From Burkholderiales bacterium (lineage in GTDB: Bacteria > Pseudomonadota > Gammaproteobacteria > Burkholderiales > Burkholderiaceae): a DNA stretch of 9,603 bases. Of this stretch, positions 1 to 5,236 are shown piece after piece. Under the pieces are notes generated by a model that did no database searches, was not told the origin of the DNA, and worked only from the letters and a program-made list of their open reading frames with translations. Every line of letters starts with the position of its first letter. The stretch's first letter is position 1. The DNA lies in assembly GCA_903643055.1 (NCBI GenBank), contig CAHJWV010000213.1:1-9603 (forward strand). The letters are read 5' to 3'. The position numbers and the translations under genes are program-made.

Positions 1-153
1 GTGCTGGGCTTGCTGTTGATACAGCATTGGCACAGCAGCAGTCAAATTGAGGCCGCCGCTGAAATCGACGCCTCGCTGCTCGCCGATGACCTGCCGCCCG
101 CGGCTTACAGCGATCCCGGCTTCGTCGAATTTTTGAAGGTCCCGCGAGACTGA
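1..153 (+). CDS. DUF3619 family protein, C-terminal fragment (5' end outside window)
   Basis: Frame 1 is open from the first base to the TGA at 151-153 and encodes 50 residues. It begins with a hydrophobic stretch (VLGLLLIQHW) and ends in an acidic segment (SLLADDLPPAAYSDPGFVEF). This tail matches what I recall of Burkholderiales DUF3619 proteins: one membrane helix followed by a 'DxxLLaDDLPpxaYxDpGF' ending. Such proteins usually sit between an ECF sigma factor gene and a DUF3106 gene, and the next gene here is indeed DUF3106. The fragment is therefore probably the C-terminus of a small single-pass membrane protein with its tail outside the membrane. No biochemical function is known to me. 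The start lies left of the window, so the GTG at position 1 should not be taken as the start codon. An anti-sigma role is tempting from context but is only inference. Confidence 0.75.
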   Translation: MLGLLLIQHWHSSSQIEAAAEIDASLLADDLPPAAYSDPGFVEFLKVPRD

Positions 154-177
154 TGGGCTGCTGAAGCTGACAACACC

Positions 178-987
178 GTGCCGCAACGCTCCTTGCTCTC
201 TTCATCTATCCGATTCATCAGCCCTGCGCTGGTGAAAGCAGCACTGCTGGCCGCGATGTTGAGCGTCGGCCTGCTGGGCTTGGTGCGGCCGAGCCATGCC
301 CAACCCGGCTCCGCTTTGACATCGCCCGAAGGCGTGGCGTGGTCCACGCTGACACCCGCACAGAAAAATGCGTTGCGGCCGTTGGAGCACGACTGGAACA
401 GCATCGACGCTTCGCGCAAGGCGAAATGGCTTGAAATCGCTGGGCGTTTTCCAAAGATGCCGCCCGCCGAGCAGGCGCGCATTCAGGACCGCATGAACGC
501 CTGGACGCGCATGTCGCCGCACGAGCGTGGCGAAGCACGTCTCAACTACAAAGAAGCTCAACAGGTCTCGCCGCAAGAGCGCGCGCAGCGCTGGGAGCAA
601 TACAACGCGTTGCCGGCTGACAAGCGCCGTCAGTTGGCCGATCGCGCCGCCCCGGCCCGGCGCAAAGAACCGCCAGCTAACTCTGTCAATGGGGCCGCGC
701 AGACGAAGTCCAGCATCGTTCCGAACACCTCCTATGCCGCTCGGCCACGAGCGATCGCCCCGACGATGGCGCAGGCGCAGCCCGGTGCCAGCACCAACCT
801 GATCACCAAGCGCCCGACCCCGCCGGCGCACCAGCAACCCGGCTTGCCGAAGATCGCTGCGACACCCGGCTTCGTCGATCAGGCCACGCTGCTGCCCAAG
901 CGGGGCCCGCAAGGCGCGGGTGCACGCGCCGCGACGGCCGCCGCCCCCACTCCAGCACCGCCACCTGCGCCACCCTCGCGCCCATGA
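178..987 (+). CDS. DUF3106 domain-containing secreted or anchored protein
   Basis: The product has 269 residues. GTG at 178 is the only usable upstream start: going back in frame there is no ATG, GTG or TTG before the stop at 151-153. No strong Shine-Dalgarno is visible. Residues 1-41 form a signal peptide or anchor: a short charged start, a hydrophobic run at about 17-36 and an SHA|Q cleavage-like site. Residues about 55-157 are the DUF3106 region, a chain of short helical units of the type 'W..LTPAQ..AL.PL...W...D..RK.KWL.IA.RFP.M.P.EQ.RI..RM..W..MSP.ER'. The units are rich in Trp, Arg and 'SPxER/LPxDKR' turns. From about residue 160 the sequence looks disordered, and it ends in a Pro/Ala-rich tail (APTPAPPPAPPSRP). 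The gene lies 24 bp after the DUF3619 stop, and its own stop overlaps the ATG of the RDD gene. A periplasmic role is inferred from the signal sequence; molecular function is unknown to me. Confidence 0.82.
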   Translation: MPQRSLLSSSIRFISPALVKAALLAAMLSVGLLGLVRPSHAQPGSALTSPEGVAWSTLTPAQKNALRPLEHDWNSIDASRKAKWLEIAGRFPKMPPAEQARIQDRMNAWTRMSPHERGEARLNYKEAQQVSPQERAQRWEQYNALPADKRRQLADRAAPARRKEPPANSVNGAAQTKSSIVPNTSYAARPRAIAPTMAQAQPGASTNLITKRPTPPAHQQPGLPKIAATPGFVDQATLLPKRGPQGAGARAATAAAPTPAPPPAPPSRP

Positions 988-1526
988 GCGCTGCTGTGCA
1001 AGGCGACATGCCGGCCGATGTGCCGTTGCAGGCACCGAGCCTGCGCAGGCGCATGGCCTGTTTTGTCTATGAGGCGATGGTGCTGTTCGGCATCGGCCTG
1101 TTGCCAGGCGCCATCGGCGCAGCCTTTGTTGCCATCTCCGGGCAGCAACATCCGCTTCAAAGCGAAACCGCCTTGCGCAGCATCGCTTTCGTGATCTACG
1201 GGCTGTACTTCAGTTGGTATTGGTCCAAGGGCGGGCAGACCTTGCCGATGCAGACCTGGCACATCCGCGTTGTGATGGCCGATGGTGCGCCGCTCAGCCA
1301 AGGCCGCGCCTTGCTGCGTTATCTCGTGGCCTGCATCTGGGTCGCGCCAGCGGCCTTGCTTGCGCATGCGGCCCACTTGACGCGCTGGGAGGCCCTGGGC
1401 GCCGTGGGCGTCGGAATCGTCGGCTATGCCTTGCTGGCCTTGCTGCATCCGCAGCACCAGTTCTGGCACGACGCCTGGATCGGCACTCGCCTGATTCATT
1501 CAGCGCCCCAGCCCAAAGGCACCTGA
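984..1526 (+). CDS. RDD family integral membrane protein
   Basis: The 180-residue product starts at the ATG of an ATGA overlap with the DUF3106 stop, which suggests translational coupling. The N-terminus carries the family's 'RRxxxFxYE' element (residues 21-30), followed by hydrophobic segments at about 25-50, 64-81, 107-130 and 136-155. Further family hallmarks are the loop GGQTLPMQTWHIRVV (83-97) and the C-terminal QFWHDAWIGTRLI (159-171), which contains the conserved HD and TR. In the classical RDD signature the first acidic residue in TM1 is Asp; here it is Glu30. RDD proteins are multi-pass inner-membrane proteins, proposed in some species to take part in ion or solute transport, but the function of this subfamily is not established. 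It closes the probable DUF3619-DUF3106-RDD operon. Confidence 0.88.
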   Translation: MSAAVQGDMPADVPLQAPSLRRRMACFVYEAMVLFGIGLLPGAIGAAFVAISGQQHPLQSETALRSIAFVIYGLYFSWYWSKGGQTLPMQTWHIRVVMADGAPLSQGRALLRYLVACIWVAPAALLAHAAHLTRWEALGAVGVGIVGYALLALLHPQHQFWHDAWIGTRLIHSAPQPKGT

Positions 1527-1536
1527 ATTCAGCGGG

Positions 1537-1542
1537 CACAAT
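1537..1542 (+). promoter_or_regulatory. Candidate -10 element for dgkA (possibly leaderless)
   Basis: CACAAT at 1537-1542 matches the sigma-70 -10 consensus at four of six positions. It lies eight bases before the dgkA ATG, so transcription would begin at or just before the start codon. No Shine-Dalgarno is visible in front of the ATG, which fits a leaderless message. No convincing -35 hexamer is seen at 16-18 bp. dgkA could equally be translated from RDD read-through, since the gap is only 24 bp. Confidence 0.35.
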
Positions 1543-1550
1543 CGCGCCCC

Positions 1551-1931
1551 ATGACCAATGAATTCAAAGGGCGCACCGGCTTGGGCCGCTTGATCCGCGC
1601 CACCGGCTACTCATTCGAAGGCCTGGCGGCGGCTTACCGCGGCGAGAGCGCATTCCGCTCGGAAGTCTGGTTGGCCGTCGTGATGCTTCCGCTGTCGTTC
1701 TGGCTCGGCGGCAACTGGATCGAAGTCACCCTGCTTGCAGGCTCCGTGATGCTGGTGATGATCGTCGAGCTGCTGAACTCCGGCATCGAGGCCGTGGTTG
1801 ACCGCGTGTCGTTCGAATTGCACCCGCTTTCCAAGCGCGCAAAAGACATCGCCAGCGCCGCCGTGTTCATGTCGCTCGTACTGTGCAGCGGAATCTGGCT
1901 GACAGCACTCTGGCAGCGCTTGGCCGCCTGA
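1551..1931 (+). CDS. dgkA: Diacylglycerol kinase (prokaryotic DgkA type)
   Basis: The 126-residue inner-membrane enzyme phosphorylates diacylglycerol with ATP to give phosphatidic acid, returning lipid released during envelope glycan synthesis to phospholipid production. It has the family's usual length and layout: an amphipathic N-terminus (RLIRATGYSFEGL, 13-25), then three membrane helices at about 38-53, 56-76 and 102-121. The active-site signature is intact: ESAFRSE around Glu32, then VELLNSGIEAVVDR with Glu73, Asn76, Glu80 and Asp84, then KRAKDIASAAV with Lys98 and Asp99. These correspond to E. coli Glu28, Glu69, Asn72, Glu76, Lys94 and Asp95 as I recall them. The gene begins 24 bp after the RDD stop on the same strand. 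Membrane-lipid recycling fits the envelope theme of the upstream genes. Confidence 0.96.
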   Translation: MTNEFKGRTGLGRLIRATGYSFEGLAAAYRGESAFRSEVWLAVVMLPLSFWLGGNWIEVTLLAGSVMLVMIVELLNSGIEAVVDRVSFELHPLSKRAKDIASAAVFMSLVLCSGIWLTALWQRLAA

Positions 1932-1965
1932 TCAGCGCTTCAAACCTGCCGCCGTGCGTGTATTG

Positions 1966-1990
1966 CGGATCGCGCTTCGGCGCCGATCCG
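1966..1990. terminator. Strong UUCG hairpin after dgkA (possible transcription end)
   Basis: CGGATCG (1966-1972) pairs perfectly with CGATCCG (1984-1990). Inside, CGC and GCG add three pairs around a TTCG tetraloop with C1983 bulged, giving about ten pairs. It sits 35 nt after the dgkA stop, where a 3' end would be expected. No T-tract follows on either strand, so a classical intrinsic terminator is doubtful; it may stabilise the 3' end or act with Rho. Confidence 0.4.
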
Positions 1991-2051
1991 GTTGATCGCG
2001 ACGCTGCCAAATCGGTGGGCCTCTAACAACTTTCTGCAAGTCTGATCGCAG

Positions 2052-2083
2052 CGCCGAAGGCAGCTTGACAGCGCGCTTCGGCG
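2052..2083. repeat. 8-bp perfect inverted repeat (CGCCGAAG / CTTCGGCG)
   Basis: CGCCGAAG at 2052-2059 is exactly complementary to CTTCGGCG at 2076-2083, with 16 nt between. The right arm is part of an 11-bp direct repeat (GCGCTTCGGCG) also found in the hairpin at 1972-1982. No T-tract follows. The role is unknown; it could be a second 3'-end structure or the remnant of a small repeated element. Confidence 0.5.
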
Positions 2084-2258
2084 GGCAACCAAGCCTGGAA
2101 TGCTGCATTACACCGAAGCCCCACCCGCAGCGCGGGCTCAGCTCCGCATGAGCAGTGAATTTTAGGCAGCGACACGCGCCGAACTGGCTCCAATTGAAGA
2201 GAAGCTGCACGGCTGATTCCAAGGGAATCGCCGCCAGGGGCAGCTCCACTAGCTCACC

Positions 2259-2286
2259 TGATGAGTCACTGAAGGCAGACTCGTCA
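2259..2286. promoter_or_regulatory. Dyad upstream of the acetyltransferase gene (candidate operator)
   Basis: TGATGAGTC (2259-2267) and GACTCGTCA (2278-2286) form an inverted repeat with eight of nine positions complementary and one T/G mismatch, separated by 10 nt. It ends eight bases before a TTGACA hexamer and 73 bp before the gene start, where a regulator's operator would be expected. It could instead form an RNA hairpin if transcription starts upstream of it. Confidence 0.4.
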
Positions 2287-2294
2287 CGAAGGCA

Positions 2295-2324
2295 TTGACA
2301 AAGGTGGGCTACCCATCGTCAGAT
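2295..2324 (+). promoter_or_regulatory. Candidate sigma-70 promoter for the acetyltransferase gene
   Basis: A perfect -35 hexamer TTGACA lies at 2295-2300. The best -10 at 18-bp spacing is TCAGAT (2319-2324), which matches the consensus at only three of six positions. The position suits the gene at 2360 and the dyad immediately upstream. The weak -10 keeps confidence low. Confidence 0.35.
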
Positions 2325-2359
2325 TGAAATCATCCGCCCTTTACCCATAGGATGCATCC

Positions 2360-3022
2360 ATGTCTTGGTTCGATCTCAAACAAGTGACAACGGCTGTCGG
2401 TTTTCCCGAAGGCTATCTCTGCGAATTGCTCCATACAACTGAAACAGAAGCACTCATTCAGAAGTTGAGTGTTTGGTTTCCTGAGATTGCGGTGGGGGTT
2501 GCAAGCAGCTACCTGCGTCCCGCCTTTTACGCGGACCAAGTGCACTTCGATGGCGACGCTTCGGCGCAAAAAGACATCGTCGTCTTTGTCATCAAACACA
2601 ACGGTGAGCTGGTGGGCATGGCGTCTTTCCAGAGAGAGCCCAACGGAAAGGTTTTATATGGACGCGTGGGGGCCTTGGCTGCGGCACACCGACGGACTGG
2701 CCTGGCCTCCGCCATCGTTCGGCTGCAAGAAGGCGTCGCACGTGCTGCGGGTATGGACGCTACCTTCGTCTTGGCAACGCTCTCAAATCCTCACATTCAG
2801 CTCGGTTACGAAAGGATAGGGTGGGCTTTGGTAGGAATCGCTCCTGGCTATGACCGCGAAGTGGATAAGAACGGTGAGGTGAAGCGGGTTTATGAAGGCA
2901 TCTATGCCAAGGCCTTGGTATCGGAAGATCAGTTCGCGTTGCCCCTTGCCGAGAATCTGTCTCCGAAGACGCGTGCGCTGTTTGATCTGCTCTTCCCCGG
3001 AAAAATCGTCACGGCCCCTTAG
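2360..3022 (+). CDS. GNAT family N-acetyltransferase
   Basis: The 220-residue product starts at ATG 2360, with AGGA at 2349-2352 seven bases upstream. A GNAT core is visible: a central beta segment IVVFVIKHNGELVGMASF (73-90), then acetyl-CoA-binding motif A, VGALAAAHRRTGLASAIV (103-120), with the R-x-x-G-x-A loop at 111-116. Motif-B-like NPHIQLGYERIGW (143-155) follows, with Asn143 and Tyr150. About 40 residues follow the core (from about 187), containing a helical SPKTRALFDLLF segment. It would transfer an acetyl group from acetyl-CoA to an amine; the substrate cannot be told from sequence. It stands alone, with structured DNA on its left and the convergent glnB terminator on its right. Base composition differs from the neighbours: 2401-2460 has 26 G+C in 60 bases, in an otherwise strongly GC-rich window. 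That suggests acquisition by transfer. Confidence 0.85.
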   Translation: MSWFDLKQVTTAVGFPEGYLCELLHTTETEALIQKLSVWFPEIAVGVASSYLRPAFYADQVHFDGDASAQKDIVVFVIKHNGELVGMASFQREPNGKVLYGRVGALAAAHRRTGLASAIVRLQEGVARAAGMDATFVLATLSNPHIQLGYERIGWALVGIAPGYDREVDKNGEVKRVYEGIYAKALVSEDQFALPLAENLSPKTRALFDLLFPGKIVTAP

Positions 3023-3110
3023 CTACCGAATTCCCGCCGAAGCAGGCCAGCCACTTCGCAGCACACACCGACTCCGGAAAGATCGGCGTCTCCAGCAAAA
3101 AGGCGGCCGC

Positions 3111-3133
3111 AAAAATGCCCGCACGGAGCGGGC
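3111..3133 (-). terminator. Intrinsic terminator of the nadE-glnB operon
   Basis: Read on the minus strand, GCCCGC-TCCGT-GCGGGC forms a 6-bp GC stem with a 5-nt loop, then A and five T (plus-strand coordinates 3133 to 3111). It lies 57 bp past the glnB stop. A second T5 tract follows shortly after a GCGGCCGC palindrome (3097-3110) and may act as a back-up. On the plus strand no T-tract follows, so it is unlikely to stop the acetyltransferase transcript efficiently. Confidence 0.82.
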
Positions 3134-3155
3134 CTGTGGAAACGTTCGGTGGTCC

Positions 3156-3174
3156 GGGCCGGCGAGCTCGGCCC
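3156..3174. repeat. 6-bp GC hairpin downstream of glnB
   Basis: GGGCCG (3156-3161) pairs with CGGCCC (3169-3174) around a 7-nt loop. It lies between the glnB stop and the terminator and has no T-tract on either side. It is probably a 3'-UTR structure of the glnB message. Confidence 0.4.
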
Positions 3175-3190
3175 CTCGCTGCCGATGAGC

Positions 3191-3562
<372 letters not shown>

Positions 3563-5236
3563 TTAAGCCCGGAACTTCGAGGTGATGGGATAGCGCCAAT
3601 CGCGTCCGAAACCTCTGTGCGTGATGCGAATGCCGATGGGCGCCTGCCGCCGCTTGTATTCGTTGATCTTGATCAATCGCGTCACCCGCTCGACATCAGC
3701 CGGCGCGAAACCGGCCGCGATCAGCTCATCGATGGACTGGTCGTCTTCCATGTAGCGCTGCAGGATCGCATCCAGCACCTCATACGGCGGCAGGCTGTCC
3801 TGGTCGGTCTGGTCGGGGCGCAGCTCGGCCGAAGGCGGGCGCGTGATGATGCGTTGTGGAATCACCTCGGCGCCTTGCGCATTGCGCCAGTTCGCCAGCC
3901 GATAGACCAGCGTCTTGGCGACATCCTTGATCACCGCAAAGCCGCCGGCCATGTCGCCATACAGCGTGCAATAGCCAGTCGCCATCTCGCTCTTGTTGCC
4001 GGTGGTCAGCACGATCGAGCCGAACTTGTTCGACAGCGCCATCAGCAAGGTGCCGCGAATGCGCGCCTGGATGTTCTCTTCGGTCGCGTCTTCCTTCAGG
4101 CCGGCGAACTCGCTCGACAGGCTGCGCTTGAAGGCCTCGAACTCCGGCACGATCGAGATCTCGTCGTAGCGCACGCCCAGGCGGTTCGCCATGTCGCGCG
4201 CGTCGATCCATGAAATGTCGGCGGTGTACGGCGACGGCATCATCACCGCGCGCACGCGATCAGCCCCCAACGCATCGACCGCCACCGCCAGCACCAGCGC
4301 CGAGTCGATGCCACCGCTCAAGCCGAGCAGCACGCTCGGAAAGCCGTTCTTGCCGATGTAGTCGCGAACGCCGGTGACCAGCGCAGCCCAGGCCTGCGCC
4401 TCGATGCTGGGCACCGGTGCAATGTCGCCTTGCACACCGTCACGGCTGACATCGACCAGCAGCAAGGCCTCTTCGAAGAAAGGTGCGCGCGCCGCAAGCA
4501 AGCCTTGCGCATCGACCGCAAACGAGGCGCCATCGAACACGACTTCATCTTGACCGCCCACCAGGTGCGAATACAAGACCGGCAAACCGACATCGCGCGC
4601 GCGTTCGCCCATTCGTGCTTCCCGCTCATCGACCTTGCCCAGATGAAAGGGCGATGCGTTGATCACGCACAGCACCTCGGCACCGGCGGCCTTGGCCAGT
4701 CGCGCCGGCTCATCGAACCAGGCGTCTTCGCAGATCGCCAGGCCGAACTTCACGCCGTCGACATCGAACACCACCGCGCCCTGCCCCAGCTCACGGCCCG
4801 ACGCGAAATAACGCCGCTCATCGAAGACTTGATAGTTCGGCAGCTCGCGCTTGCAGTAGGTCGCGGTCACACGCCCCCCTGCGAGCACCGAGGCCGCATT
4901 GCCGCGCTGCTGCACCGCATGCGACTTCGACCTAACATCGCCCCGCTCACCCCATTGATGCGGATGCCCCACCACCACATGCAGCCCCGGCAGATCGGCA
5001 AGCGCCTGCGCGCAATCGGCCAAGGCCTGCGCGCAGGCTTGCATGAAGGCCGGGCGCAGCAGCAAGTCTTCGGGCGGATAGCCGCACAAGCCGAGCTCGG
5101 GCGTGAGCACCAGACGCGCACCTTGCTGATAAGCATGGCGCGCGTTTTCGACGATCTGGCGCGTGTTGCCGGCCAGGTCGCCCACCGTCGCGTTGATCTG
5201 CGCCAATGCGACTTTGACCCTTGGATTTGATGACAT
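3563..5236 (-). CDS. nadE: Glutamine-dependent NAD+ synthetase
   Basis: The 557-residue cytosolic enzyme makes NAD+ from deamido-NAD+, ATP and glutamine, the last step of NAD synthesis. The N-terminal nitrilase-type glutaminase domain (about 6-260) keeps its Glu-Lys-Cys triad: Glu47 (LTPELGLCGYPPEDLL), Lys129 (YCKRELPNYQVFDERRYF) and Cys169 (LAICEDAWF). The C-terminal synthetase domain (about 280-557) has the ATP-pyrophosphatase loop SGGIDS at 307-312 and downstream TTGNKSEMATGYCTLYGDMAGG. ATG 5236 is chosen because SNPRVKVALAQINATVGD matches the family start; ATG 5242, two codons upstream, is also possible. The open frame runs on to 6403, but that extension is antisense to the FemAB-like gene and is not part of the protein. 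No good ribosome site is seen at either start. One oddity is QRGNAASV (110-117), where I would expect an aromatic residue at Gly112. Confidence 0.95.
   Translation of the reverse strand: MSSNPRVKVALAQINATVGDLAGNTRQIVENARHAYQQGARLVLTPELGLCGYPPEDLLLRPAFMQACAQALADCAQALADLPGLHVVVGHPHQWGERGDVRSKSHAVQQRGNAASVLAGGRVTATYCKRELPNYQVFDERRYFASGRELGQGAVVFDVDGVKFGLAICEDAWFDEPARLAKAAGAEVLCVINASPFHLGKVDEREARMGERARDVGLPVLYSHLVGGQDEVVFDGASFAVDAQGLLAARAPFFEEALLLVDVSRDGVQGDIAPVPSIEAQAWAALVTGVRDYIGKNGFPSVLLGLSGGIDSALVLAVAVDALGADRVRAVMMPSPYTADISWIDARDMANRLGVRYDEISIVPEFEAFKRSLSSEFAGLKEDATEENIQARIRGTLLMALSNKFGSIVLTTGNKSEMATGYCTLYGDMAGGFAVIKDVAKTLVYRLANWRNAQGAEVIPQRIITRPPSAELRPDQTDQDSLPPYEVLDAILQRYMEDDQSIDELIAAGFAPADVERVTRLIKINEYKRRQAPIGIRITHRGFGRDWRYPITSKFRA

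Larger units (their letters stand above)
1932..2359. other. 428-bp hairpin- and repeat-rich intergenic region, no convincing gene
   Basis: No reading frame here has protein-like character. A 105-codon open frame on the minus strand (1932-2249) lacks recognisable domains and a supporting ribosome site. The stretch holds two strong inverted repeats near dgkA (1966-1990 and 2052-2083), and both contain an 11-bp direct repeat GCGCTTCGGCG (1972-1982 and 2073-2083). GATCGC recurs at about 1969, 1994 and 2044. Further right are a 9-bp dyad (2259-2286) and a TTGACA hexamer (2295-2300) ahead of the acetyltransferase gene. The middle part (2084-2250) shows nothing I can name. Confidence 0.6.

Noticed and set aside
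202..1035. 277-codon minus-strand frame opposite DUF3106
   Set aside because: It is Arg-rich shadow sequence; the plus-strand frame has a signal peptide and the DUF3106 pattern.
1932..2249. 105-codon minus-strand open frame after dgkA
   Set aside because: It has no recognisable domain, unusual composition (many Arg, Cys and Pro), and covers hairpins and direct repeats. It runs antisense directly to the dgkA stop and reads like translated non-coding DNA.
2258..2290. Possible hammerhead ribozyme: CTGATGA followed by a stem GTC...GAC
   Set aside because: The 3' side of stem II is followed by TCG instead of the required GAAA. The later GAAG is not preceded by a matching stem strand, so the catalytic core is incomplete.
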